This document shows, piece after piece, positions 37,152 to 45,343 of a stretch of 64,000 nt of DNA (the stretch's first letter is position 1; each line of letters starts with the position of its first letter). The notes below the pieces were generated by a model that saw only the letters and a list, made by a program, of their open reading frames with translations, ran no database searches and had not been told where the DNA came from. The DNA comes from Methylobacterium platani (lineage in GTDB: Bacteria > Pseudomonadota > Alphaproteobacteria > Rhizobiales > Beijerinckiaceae): the NCBI RefSeq assembly GCF_001653715.1, contig NZ_LWHQ01000010.1:62578-126577 (forward strand). The letters are read 5' to 3'. The position numbers were made by a program, and so were the translations under genes.

Positions 37152-37901
37152 ATGAGCGCGAAGGCGAAGGTGGCGTCGGTCCGGCTCGACCGGCTGCTCG
37201 CCAATCTCGGCTACGGCTCGCGCCGCGAGATCCAGATGCTGGCCCGCGCCGGCAGAGTGGTGCTCGACGGCGCCCCCTTGCGCGACGCCGACCAACGCAT
37301 CGCCCTGGATCCGGACCTGCCGGCCCGCCTCACCGTCAGCGGCAAAGCCCTCGACCCGCTGCCGGGGCTCGCCCTGATGCTGCACAAGCCGCTCGGTGTC
37401 ACCTGCTCGCACAAGGAGGCGGGCGCGCTGGTCTACAGCCTGCTGCCGCCGCGCTGGCGCCGCCGCGAGCCGCCGCTCTCGACGGTGGGCCGCCTCGACA
37501 AGGAGACTTCGGGGCTGCTGCTGCTGACCGATGACGGCGCGCTCTTGCACCGGATCATCTCGCCGAAGGCCAGCGTCTCGAAGCGCTATCAGGTGACGCT
37601 CGACCGCCCCCTGCGTGGCGACGAGGGCGCGATCTTCTCCTCCGGCACGCTGATGCTGGAGGGCGAGGAGAAGCCGCTGCTGCCGGTCACCCTGGAGGTC
37701 CATGGCCCGACGAGCGCCGCCGTGACCCTGACGGAAGGGCGCTACCACCAGGTCCGGCGGATGTTCGCGGCTGTGGGGAACCACGTCACGGCGCTGCACC
37801 GGGATCGGGTCGGGGCGTTGGACCTGCCGGTCGACCTGGAGCCCGGGCAGTGCCGGGTGATGGGGGAAGGGGATGTGGCGCGGGTGTTTGGCGACGGATA
37901 A
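37152..37901 (+). CDS. Pseudouridine synthase, RsuA/RluB/E/F family
   Basis: This 249-residue protein starts with an S4 RNA-binding domain (VRLDRLLANLGYGSRREIQM). The catalytic domain has GRLDKETSGLLLLTDDG with the catalytic Asp, and the C-terminal motif EGRYHQVRRMFAAVGNHV. It converts uridine to pseudouridine in rRNA. The closest named relative by layout and length is RsuA (16S position 516). It ends at the border of an AT-rich insertion, where base composition changes abruptly after 37890. Confidence 0.92.
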   Translation: MSAKAKVASVRLDRLLANLGYGSRREIQMLARAGRVVLDGAPLRDADQRIALDPDLPARLTVSGKALDPLPGLALMLHKPLGVTCSHKEAGALVYSLLPPRWRRREPPLSTVGRLDKETSGLLLLTDDGALLHRIISPKASVSKRYQVTLDRPLRGDEGAIFSSGTLMLEGEEKPLLPVTLEVHGPTSAAVTLTEGRYHQVRRMFAAVGNHVTALHRDRVGALDLPVDLEPGQCRVMGEGDVARVFGDG

Positions 37902-38770
37902 TAATTTGATTACATAATTTAATTTTCCAGTATTCTAATTTTGATTATATCCAAAATCTCCTCTAGTCAACAGCGCTTCTTTCCAGTGAGATTCGCGTTC
38001 GAGGATGATTTTGTCTTCTGTTCGATAGGGCCAGGTTTCTAGCAACGTCATGCGAAAATGTTCGCGGGCATAAGATATGCCTCTTTCGGCTGTTAGATTG
38101 ACTAGGGCTGCGTTCCATCCGTGGCCGGTTGCTACATAAACCGACCAGCGCGACCATATGCCGACATCGTTGTATGCCGATCCAACGTATTTCTTTCCAG
38201 TGTTCTTATCGACGATAAAATAAATGCCTTTCACATTTTGCAGGGCTGTTTTCCAATCCAAGCGGTCAGTCTTGATAATTGTTTCTAATGCAGTAAAATC
38301 CAAAACTACGTTATCGAACCCGTTGAATGGGGCGCCTGAATATGGTTCTTTCGATATTTCAGCTATGCTAATTTTTTCTATGAGATTTTCGAGGCGGAAT
38401 GATTTGCCTCGCCCAATTTCGAGGTGAATTTTTAATCGTCCAATTAGCTCGGAGCCTCGATCACAGGATGCAATTGTATAAGTCGGCCCGGCTGTTGGCT
38501 GCCTCGCAATTACCTCGAATATACCACCAAAGAGCCAGATCCAACGCTCTTGATAAAAATCGATGAATGAGATGATATACCGGCGATTGAAATCATCCTT
38601 CTGTCCCCGCCACCTGTTCCATTCAATCCAATCCTCTCTGTCGCGGGTGAAGACATCAAGCGGCTGATGCTCACCGTTCCATCGGGCAGCATGAAATTTG
38701 TAGTCTGACAAAACATCAATATCAAAAATTGATTGAATATTTAGGGGCATTTGCAATCTCTGCACATCAT
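37902..38770. other. AT-rich islet in a high-GC chromosome
   Basis: From about 37900 the sequence drops to roughly 40-45% GC with AT-rich codons, returning to the host average near 38780-39010. It carries the GIY-YIG gene. No inverted terminal repeat, integrase or tRNA edge is seen, so the entry route is unclear. Recent horizontal gain is inferred. Confidence 0.6.
37935..38750 (-). CDS. GIY-YIG nuclease family protein, foreign composition
   Basis: From the ATG at 38750 this gives 271 residues; a GTG at 38765 would add five. The C-terminal third has the GIY-YIG core: GIYFIVDKNTGKKYVGSAYN (the YIG half reads YVG), a conserved Arg in GIWSRWSVYV, and a late Glu segment KIILERESHWKEALLTR ending in Asn. 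The first 165 residues (IIKTDRLDWKTALQNV at their end) form a separate domain, perhaps for target recognition, that I do not recognise. Codon use is strongly AT-biased compared with its neighbours. The start overlaps the end of the small frame at 38741-38959 by ten bases. Phage defence, restriction or a selfish role are possible; none is shown. Confidence 0.85.
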   Translation of the reverse strand: MPLNIQSIFDIDVLSDYKFHAARWNGEHQPLDVFTRDREDWIEWNRWRGQKDDFNRRYIISFIDFYQERWIWLFGGIFEVIARQPTAGPTYTIASCDRGSELIGRLKIHLEIGRGKSFRLENLIEKISIAEISKEPYSGAPFNGFDNVVLDFTALETIIKTDRLDWKTALQNVKGIYFIVDKNTGKKYVGSAYNDVGIWSRWSVYVATGHGWNAALVNLTAERGISYAREHFRMTLLETWPYRTEDKIILERESHWKEALLTRGDFGYNQN

Positions 38771-38959
38771 TTTATGGCTGGAATTTTTGGAACGCTCGGA
38801 GTCAAAAAGCAGTGAAATACGTTGACGTGCCTCAAGGCGAAGACTGTGGAAGTTCACCTCGCCTGCCGACCCGCTGGCTTTGCCCAGATCCCATGCCCGC
38901 TGCAGCCGATTCATTATCTCGGCCTGAGTCGGCTGCCTAACGCTTTTCACGTCCTCCAC
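38741..38959 (-). CDS. Small protein upstream of the GIY-YIG gene, possible ParD-type antitoxin tail
   Basis: This 72-codon frame contains MNRLQRAWDLGKASGSAGEV and NFHSLRLEARQRISLLF. The layout (helical LxRAWDxGxASG, then a NF/DF-type motif and basic helix) resembles the toxin-binding end of ParD-like antitoxins, but the ribbon-helix-helix part is missing. GTG starts at 38959 or 38950 are possible. The last codons overlap the start region of the nuclease gene, so coupling is plausible. Composition is intermediate between host and islet. It could be a remnant. Confidence 0.4.
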   Translation of the reverse strand: MEDVKSVRQPTQAEIMNRLQRAWDLGKASGSAGEVNFHSLRLEARQRISLLFDSERSKNSSHKMMCRDCKCP

Positions 38960-39033
38960 GACGACCTCTCGCTTTAGGTTGCGCGCCGATTGACGATCAT
39001 AGTCGACGCGCTCCGCTTAGACTAGCCGCTCCT

Positions 39034-40677
39034 TCACCCCAGCGTCGTCAAATCCTGAAACCAGTGCTGCGCCTGCGTATACCCCTTCACCTTCCCCGAC
39101 AGCGCGTGCGGGTTGGTGTCGTGCACGACCCAGACCTGCACCGCGTCGTCGACCACGATCTCGTGGATGCGCGCCAGCATCCGGTCCTGCTCGGCCGGGT
39201 CGAAGCTCGCCCGTACCGCGTCGCAGAGCCGGTCCACCTCCGGGTTGCGGTAGTGGCTCCAGTTCACGCCGGTCGGCGCGACCTGCTTCGAATCGTAGAA
39301 GCGCAGGATGGCGTAGAGCGGGTCCGAGGTGACGTAGGCGATGTTGCTGCCGGTGACGCCCTTCAGCGACGGGTCGGCGGCGCCCTGGCGCCAGGCGGTG
39401 TAGGCGACTTCCAGCTCGACCGCCCGGAACTCCACCGAGATCCCGACCTCGGCCCACGCCTGCTGCACGAACTCGTTGATCGGCAGCGACAGCATCTGGC
39501 CCGAGCCACCGGTCGGGATGATGAAGGTCGTCCGCAGCGGGTTCCGGACCGAGTAGCCCGCCTCCTCCACCAGCTTGCGCGCCTGATCGACGTCGGTCCG
39601 AATCGTGAAGCCCGGCTTGCCGAACCATGGGCTCGACGGCTGCACCTGCCCGACGGCCGGCGTCGCGAGGCCGCCCATCAAGGCCGCGACGCCGTCGCGG
39701 TCGATCGCGAGGTTGGCGGCCTTGCGCAGGCGCAGGTCGCGCCACGGGCTGCCCTCCAGCATCGACAGGTGGTAGTTCCAGACATGCGGCGTGTCGTTGC
39801 CGACGACCCGCATGCCGGCGCCCTTGAGCCGCGGCACCGCGTCGGGGGCGGGCAGCTCGATCAGGTCGGCATTGCCGGAGAGCAGCGCGTTCGCCCGCGC
39901 CAGGTCCTCCGGGATGCAGGCGAGCGTCAGCTTCGCGAGGCGGGGCATCCGCTTGGCGTTCCAGTAGGCCTCGTTCGGGACGAGATCCAGGCGCACCCGC
40001 GGCACCAGGGCGGCCAGCCGATAGGGGCCGGTGCCGGAGGGCTGGAACGCGAACTTCGTCCAGTCGCGCCCGACCGCCTCGTACTGCGCAGGCGACGAGA
40101 TCAGGAACCACAGCATCTGGTAGGGAAACAGCGCGTCGACCGCCTTGGTGGTGACCTGGACGGTCATGGCGTCGAGCTTCCGGTACGACGCCACCGAGGG
40201 CAGGCGCGGGCGCACCTGCGAGGCCTGGCGCTGGTCATAATGCGGCGCCTTGGCATCCAGAACCTTGTCGAAGTTCCAGATCACCGCGTCGGCGTCGAAC
40301 GCCGACCCGTCGTGGAATCTCACGCCGTCGCGCAGGCGGAAGACCCAGTTGCGGCGGTCGGCCGGATCGCTCTCCCACGAGGTCGCGAGGCCCGGCACCA
40401 GCTGGCCCGGCCGGTCGGCGACGTCGAGCTCCCAGGCGACCAGGGGATCGTAGAGGGTGAGACCGGTGAACTGGTAGCCGCCCGCGCCCCGGTCGGGCTG
40501 GCCGGTGGTGAGCGGCAGGTCGAACAGCGAGATCCCGTAGGTGAGTTGGCCGGCAGGCTTGCCCGCCGCTCCGGCTGGGGCCGTCCCTTGCGCGAGCGCG
40601 GTGCCGGTGGGCCCGAGCGCCGCGAGAGCGGACGCTCCGGCGAGCCACTGGCGGCGCGAGAGGGAGGCGTGACGCAT
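39034..40677 (-). CDS. ABC transporter substrate-binding protein, family 5 (peptide/nickel type)
   Basis: This 547-residue periplasmic protein has a Tat-like signal (SLSRRQWLAGASALAALG, twin Arg, cleavage after ALAQ). The SBP family 5 body has the signature LVPGLATSWESDPADRRNWV, FRLRDGVRFHDGSAFDADAV, FAFQPSGTGPYRLAAL and LRLRKAANLAIDRDGVAALM. These bind oligopeptides, nickel or opines. No permease or ATPase gene adjoins it in the window, so it is an orphan receptor here. The start at 40677 is chosen for the signal peptide; the open frame continues to 40791. It diverges from ahcY across the palindrome at 40807. Confidence 0.9.
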   Translation of the reverse strand: MRHASLSRRQWLAGASALAALGPTGTALAQGTAPAGAAGKPAGQLTYGISLFDLPLTTGQPDRGAGGYQFTGLTLYDPLVAWELDVADRPGQLVPGLATSWESDPADRRNWVFRLRDGVRFHDGSAFDADAVIWNFDKVLDAKAPHYDQRQASQVRPRLPSVASYRKLDAMTVQVTTKAVDALFPYQMLWFLISSPAQYEAVGRDWTKFAFQPSGTGPYRLAALVPRVRLDLVPNEAYWNAKRMPRLAKLTLACIPEDLARANALLSGNADLIELPAPDAVPRLKGAGMRVVGNDTPHVWNYHLSMLEGSPWRDLRLRKAANLAIDRDGVAALMGGLATPAVGQVQPSSPWFGKPGFTIRTDVDQARKLVEEAGYSVRNPLRTTFIIPTGGSGQMLSLPINEFVQQAWAEVGISVEFRAVELEVAYTAWRQGAADPSLKGVTGSNIAYVTSDPLYAILRFYDSKQVAPTGVNWSHYRNPEVDRLCDAVRASFDPAEQDRMLARIHEIVVDDAVQVWVVHDTNPHALSGKVKGYTQAQHWFQDLTTLG

Positions 40678-40806
40678 CGAGGAACCCCGGGATGGCGCGG
40701 CCCGTCCGGCCGCGTGACGCAGCTGACGTCTGCAAGAGGCGTGCAAGGAGCGCGCAAGGGCGCGGGATCCGGCGAGCGACCGCCGGGTCACCGTCGAGAC
40801 AGTCGC

Positions 40807-40822
40807 ATAAAGACATCTTTAT
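40807..40822. promoter_or_regulatory. Palindromic operator upstream of ahcY
   Basis: ATAAAGACATCTTTAT is an exact 7-bp inverted repeat with a 2-base centre, in the only AT-rich patch of the region, 71 bases before the ahcY start. It resembles the ATAAAGATATCTTTAT-type sites I recall for ArsR-family SAM/SAH regulators (SamR/SahR) at methionine-cycle genes in alphaproteobacteria. Regulator identity is inference. No SAH riboswitch fold was evident. Confidence 0.55.
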
Positions 40823-40892
40823 ATCTTGATTGCCTCCCCGCCGGGGGGCTGCTATAGGCCCGGGCGAACCAGCAGCACCGGGGAGCCCGACC

Positions 40893-42299
40893 ATGCCGAG
40901 CACGCAGGACTACATCGTCAAGGACATCGCCCTGGCCGATTTCGGCCGCAAGGAGATCGCGATCGCCGAGACCGAGATGCCCGGCCTGATGGCCGTGCGC
41001 GAGGAATACGCCGCGAGCCAGCCGCTGAAGGGCGCCAAGATCGCCGGCTCGCTCCACATGACGATCCAGACCGCGGTGCTGATCGAGACCCTGAAGGCTC
41101 TCGGCGCCGATCTGCGCTGGGTATCGTGCAACATCTACTCGACCCAGGACCACGCCGCCGCCGCGATCGCCGCCGCCGGCATCCCGGTCTTCGCCATCAA
41201 GGGCGAGACCCTGAAGGATTACTGGGACTACACCGCCAAGCTGTTCGAGTGGCATGACGGCGGCATGCCGAACATGATCCTCGACGACGGCGGCGACGCC
41301 ACGATGTTCGTGCATCTCGGCCTGCGGGCCGAGCAGGGCGACACCGCCTTCCTCGACAAGCCGGGCTCGGAGGAGGAAGAGATCTTCTTCGCGCTCCTCA
41401 AGCGCATGCTGGCCGAGAAGCCGAAGGGCTGGTTCGCGGGTCTCGCCGAGTCGATCAAGGGCGTCTCGGAGGAGACCACCACCGGCGTGCACCGCCTGTA
41501 CCTGCTCGCCAAGGAGGGCAAGCTCCTCTTCCCGGCGATCAACGTCAACGACGCGGTGACGAAGTCGAAGTTCGACAACCTCTACGGCTGCCGCGAGTCG
41601 CTGGTCGACGGCATCCGCCGCGGCACCGACGTGATGATGGCCGGCAAGGTCGCGATGGTGGCGGGCTTCGGCGACGTCGGCAAGGGCTCGGCCGCCAGCT
41701 TGCGCAACGCCGGCTGCCGCGTGCTGGTCTCCGAGGTCGACCCGATCTGCGCGCTCCAGGCCGCGATGGAGGGCTACGAGGTCACCACGATGGAGGACGC
41801 CGCCCCGCGCGCCGACATCTTCGTGACCGCGACCGGCAACAAGGACGTCATCACCCTCGACCACATGCGGGCGATGAAGGACCGGGCCATCGTCTGCAAC
41901 ATCGGCCACTTCGACAACGAGATCCAGGTCGCGGGTCTCAAGAACCTGAAGTGGCAGAACATCAAGCCGCAGGTCGACGAGATCGAGTTCGCCGACGGCC
42001 ACCGCATCATCCTCCTGTCGGAGGGCCGGCTGGTGAACCTCGGCAACGCCATGGGCCACCCGTCCTTCGTGATGTCGGCCTCGTTCACCAACCAGACGCT
42101 GGCCCAGATCGAGCTCTGGACCAACCCGGGCAAGTACGAGAAGAGCGTCTTCACCCTGCCCAAGGCCCTCGACGAGAAGGTCGCGGCGCTGCATCTCGAG
42201 AAGATCGGCGTCAAGCTGACCAAGCTGCGCGAGGACCAGGCCGCCTATATCGGCGTCAAGCAGAACGGTCCGTTCAAGCCCGATCACTATCGGTACTGA
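40893..42299 (+). CDS. ahcY: Adenosylhomocysteinase (S-adenosylhomocysteine hydrolase)
   Basis: This 468-residue NAD-dependent enzyme splits S-adenosylhomocysteine into adenosine and homocysteine, relieving product inhibition of methyltransferases. Motifs are [51 protein letters not shown], the NAD-binding [17 protein letters not shown], and the C-terminal PDHYRY. An insertion typical of bacterial forms is present near residues 150-190. GGGGAG lies 8 bases before the ATG at 40893. A palindrome at 40807-40822 probably controls it and a strong terminator follows. Confidence 0.98.
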   Translation: MPSTQDYIVKDIALADFGRKEIAIAETEMPGLMAVREEYAASQPLKGAKIAGSLHMTIQTAVLIETLKALGADLRWVSCNIYSTQDHAAAAIAAAGIPVFAIKGETLKDYWDYTAKLFEWHDGGMPNMILDDGGDATMFVHLGLRAEQGDTAFLDKPGSEEEEIFFALLKRMLAEKPKGWFAGLAESIKGVSEETTTGVHRLYLLAKEGKLLFPAINVNDAVTKSKFDNLYGCRESLVDGIRRGTDVMMAGKVAMVAGFGDVGKGSAASLRNAGCRVLVSEVDPICALQAAMEGYEVTTMEDAAPRADIFVTATGNKDVITLDHMRAMKDRAIVCNIGHFDNEIQVAGLKNLKWQNIKPQVDEIEFADGHRIILLSEGRLVNLGNAMGHPSFVMSASFTNQTLAQIELWTNPGKYEKSVFTLPKALDEKVAALHLEKIGVKLTKLREDQAAYIGVKQNGPFKPDHYRY

Positions 42300-42331
42300 T
42301 CAGGGCCCAGTCACGCCGTGATGGGAGAGGG

Positions 42332-42363
42332 GAGCCCGGCCGCGAGGCCGGGCTCTTCTTTTT
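42332..42363 (+). terminator. Intrinsic terminator of ahcY
   Basis: GAGCCCGGCC and GGCCGGGCTC form a perfect 10-bp stem with loop GCGA, followed by TTCTTTTT, 32 bases after the ahcY stop. Confidence 0.9.
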
Positions 42364-42670
42364 GCGTGCACGCTTCGACCCGGCGGTTGTACCGACCGCA
42401 CAATGCCGATGTTCCGACTTTGTTCTGTCACAGGTGTGGCATTTCTGTGCTCTTGACGGTGCTCCGTGCGGGCGCCGCGGGCTTGCCCCCAATTCACCCC
42501 TTCCGGGCCGAATCCGCGCCGCGCTAAACTCGCCGTCGAATCTCTGGGGAGGGGAGGCGCCCGCGGTCGCGGGCGGCTCCCGGCGTTCATCGTGGCGTAG
42601 CGTTGAGGTGGCGAGGCGTGCCGGTCCGGTCGAGGAGCGGCGCGCCGGTTCGCGTGGAGACGGACGGATC
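42364..42670. other. Leader region of divL
   Basis: These 307 bases after the ahcY terminator contain no convincing gene. A TTGACG element at about 42451 could be a -35, but no good -10 follows. The region should carry the divL promoter. Confidence 0.35.
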
Positions 42671-45142
42671 ATGGGGGTTGGACGAACGCCGCGACGGCTC
42701 GGCGGCCGCGCGGGCGCCGGCATCTTGGGTGGCGCACTCGGCCTCGCGGCCGCCGCCCAGGCGGCCGAGACCGCCCCGGGCCTGCACGCGCACAACGCCG
42801 TGGGCTTCGCGGTGCTGATCGGCCTGACGATCTTCGCCACGATCCTGTCGCTGATCTACCTGCGCGAGCGCGCCCGCTGGGCGCGGCGCGAGCACACCCT
42901 GAACGCGGAGCTCGCCGAGCTGCGCGGCGCCCACGACCGGGCCGAGCTGCTGCTCGGCTCCGAACCGCAGGTGGTGGTGACCTGGGATTCCCGCGGCGAG
43001 CCGCGGATCGAGGGCGATGTCGGCCTGACCGCGGACGGCGCCCGGCCGGGGGCCGCCCGGCGGGTGCTCGCCTTCGGGTCCTGGCTCGTGCCGCAGGACG
43101 CCGCCGCCCTCGACCTCGCGGTCGAATCCTTGCGCGGCCGCGGCGAGCGCTTCCGCCGCACCGTCCACACGCCCCAGGGCCGCACCATCGAGGCGCAGGG
43201 CCAGGCGGTGGGCGGCCAGGCGCTCCTGCGCCTGCGCGAGCTCACCGGCGAGCGCCAGGAGCTGATCGAGCTGCGCACCACCCTGGAGGAGGCCCGCCAC
43301 GGCCTGTCGGCGCTCGCCGGCCTCCTCGACGCGATCCCGCAGCCGGTCTGGCGCCGCGGCCGCGACGGGCGGCTCGCCTGGGCCAATGCCGCCTACGTCG
43401 CGGCGGCGGAGGCCGGCGACGTCGCCCGCGCGGTGCGCGAGGGGGCGGAGCTTCTCGAACGCACGGCCCGCGAGGAGGCCGAGCGCCGCCGCTCCCGGGG
43501 CGGCAGCGGCCCGCTGCGGGTCTCCGCCGTGGTGGCGGGCGCGCGCCGCACCCTCGACGTCACCGAGGTCGGGACCGAGGCCGGCACCGTCGGCATCGCG
43601 GTCGACGTCTCGGAGCTCGAGAGCGTGCGCGCCGACCTGCAGCGCCAGATGGACGCCAACGTCCGCACCCTCGACCAGCTGCCCACGGCCGTCGCGATGT
43701 TCGACGCGCGCCAGCAGCTGATCTTCCACAACGCCGCCTACCGCCAGCTCTGGGACCTCGATCCCGCCTTCCTGGAGACCCGGCCCCTCGACGGCGAGAT
43801 CCTCGACGCCCTGCGCAACGCCCGCAAGCTGCCCGAGCAGGCGGATTTCCGCACCTGGAAGTCCGGGGTGCTCGCCGCCTACCGGGCGGCGGAGGCGCAG
43901 GAGACCTGGTGGCACCTGCCGGACGGCCGGACCCTGCGCGTGCTGGCCGACCCGAACCCGCAAGGGGGGCTGACCTACCTGTTCGAGGACGTGTCCGAGC
44001 GGGTCCACCTCGAATCGCGCTACAACGTGCTGATGCAGGTGCAGAGCGAGACGCTCGACACCCTGCGCGAGCCGGTGGCGGTGTTCGGCACCGACGGGCG
44101 GCTGAAATTCGCCAACCGCGCCTTCACCCAGGTCTGGCGCATCGCCCCGGAGATGCTGGAGGTCCAGCCCCACATCGACCAGGTGATCGCGGTCTGCCGC
44201 ACCTTGAGCCCGGCCGAGGAGCCGTGGACGCGGATCCGCGAGGCGGTGACGGGCCTCGTCGACGCCCGCCGCGGCCTCGCCTGCCGGCTCGCGCTCGCCG
44301 ACGGCACCATGCTCGACTGCGCCGCCGAGCCGCTGCCGGACGGCGCGACGCTGCTCACCCACATCGACGTGACGGCGAGCGTCAACGTCGAGCGGGCGCT
44401 GACCGACAAGAACGAGGCGCTGGAGCGCACGACGCGGCTTCGCGACGAGTTCGTGCACCACGTCTCCTACGAGCTGCGCTCGCCGCTCACCAACATCATC
44501 GGCTTCACCGAGCTCCTCGGCGACGAGACCGTCGGGGCGCTGAACCCGCGCCAGCGCGAATACGCCGACCACATCATGCGCTCCTCGGCGGCGCTCCTCG
44601 TCATCATCAACGACATCCTCGACCTCGCCTCGATCGATGCCGGCTCGATGGAACTGACGCGCGAGCGGGTCGACGTGCAGGCCACCATCGCGGCGGCGGT
44701 GCGGGGCATCGGCGACCGCCTCGCCGAGGCCGACATCGCCCTCGTCCTCGACGTGCCGGCCGACATCGGCAGCTTCGTCGCCGACGGCAAGCGGATCCGC
44801 CAGATCCTGTTCAACCTGCTCTCCAACGCGGTCGGCTTCTCGGCCCCGGGCCAGCAGGTCCGGGTCTGCGCCCGCAAGGACGGCGAGAGCCTGGTGCTCG
44901 AGGTGATCGACCAGGGCCGCGGCATGCCGCCCGAGGTGATGGCGCGGGTGTTCGAGCGCTTCGAGAGCAACACGCTCGGCACCCGCCACCGCGGCGTGGG
45001 CCTCGGCCTGTCGATCGTGCGCTCCTTCGTCGAGCTGCATGGCGGGCGCATCGACATCGCCTCGTCGCCCGGGGCCGGCACCCGGGTCGCCTGCACCTTC
45101 CCGGTCGGCGACGGCGAGGCCCATCTGGCGGCGGCCGAGTAG
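42671..45142 (+). CDS. divL: DivL-like cell-cycle pseudo-histidine kinase (Tyr in place of His)
   Basis: This 823-residue membrane sensor has an N-terminal hydrophobic pair (GGALGLAAAAQAAE and VGFAVLIGLTIFATILSLIY). PAS-like domains span about 210-560 (LDQLPTAVAMFDARQQLIFH, and TLREPVAVFGTDGRLKFANR). The HisKA domain reads FVHHVSYELRSPLTNIIGFT: the phospho-acceptor position is Tyr600, not His. The ATPase domain is complete (LFNLLSNAVGFS, then VIDQGRGMPPEVMARVFERF and GVGLGLSIV). Tyr at this position is the hallmark of Caulobacter DivL, which binds DivK and steers CckA-CtrA signalling. The neighbours (ahcY before, tsaE after) also match the alphaproteobacterial divL locus as I recall it. It likely acts at a cell pole. 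Confidence 0.88.
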   Translation: MGVGRTPRRLGGRAGAGILGGALGLAAAAQAAETAPGLHAHNAVGFAVLIGLTIFATILSLIYLRERARWARREHTLNAELAELRGAHDRAELLLGSEPQVVVTWDSRGEPRIEGDVGLTADGARPGAARRVLAFGSWLVPQDAAALDLAVESLRGRGERFRRTVHTPQGRTIEAQGQAVGGQALLRLRELTGERQELIELRTTLEEARHGLSALAGLLDAIPQPVWRRGRDGRLAWANAAYVAAAEAGDVARAVREGAELLERTAREEAERRRSRGGSGPLRVSAVVAGARRTLDVTEVGTEAGTVGIAVDVSELESVRADLQRQMDANVRTLDQLPTAVAMFDARQQLIFHNAAYRQLWDLDPAFLETRPLDGEILDALRNARKLPEQADFRTWKSGVLAAYRAAEAQETWWHLPDGRTLRVLADPNPQGGLTYLFEDVSERVHLESRYNVLMQVQSETLDTLREPVAVFGTDGRLKFANRAFTQVWRIAPEMLEVQPHIDQVIAVCRTLSPAEEPWTRIREAVTGLVDARRGLACRLALADGTMLDCAAEPLPDGATLLTHIDVTASVNVERALTDKNEALERTTRLRDEFVHHVSYELRSPLTNIIGFTELLGDETVGALNPRQREYADHIMRSSAALLVIINDILDLASIDAGSMELTRERVDVQATIAAAVRGIGDRLAEADIALVLDVPADIGSFVADGKRIRQILFNLLSNAVGFSAPGQQVRVCARKDGESLVLEVIDQGRGMPPEVMARVFERFESNTLGTRHRGVGLGLSIVRSFVELHGGRIDIASSPGAGTRVACTFPVGDGEAHLAAAE

Positions 45143-45343
45143 CCGGCAGCGCGGCCGCCGCGTCCTGACCTTTCGTGCCGGCGGGTGACGGAAACGGGAA
45201 ATTCCGGCACTCTGGCCGCGTCGTGTCGGGCGCTTCGTCGCAAGGCCCGGCGCGAGGCCCCGGCCCCGTCCGGGAAAGGTTAAGGTTCATGGGCTATCAC
45301 GGGGCCCGACGCCCCTGACGGGCCCGTGAGCGAGGATGGCGGA

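Noticed and set aside
38960..39033. tRNA or attachment site at the edge of the AT-rich islet
   Set aside because: No cloverleaf, no T-loop consensus and no repeat shared with the other edge near 37900.
40801..40892. Possible SAH or SAM riboswitch in the ahcY leader
   Set aside because: The short leader has a DNA palindrome but I could not find the paired stems and conserved loops of SAH, SAM-II or SAM/SAH aptamers. A covariance-model search would decide.
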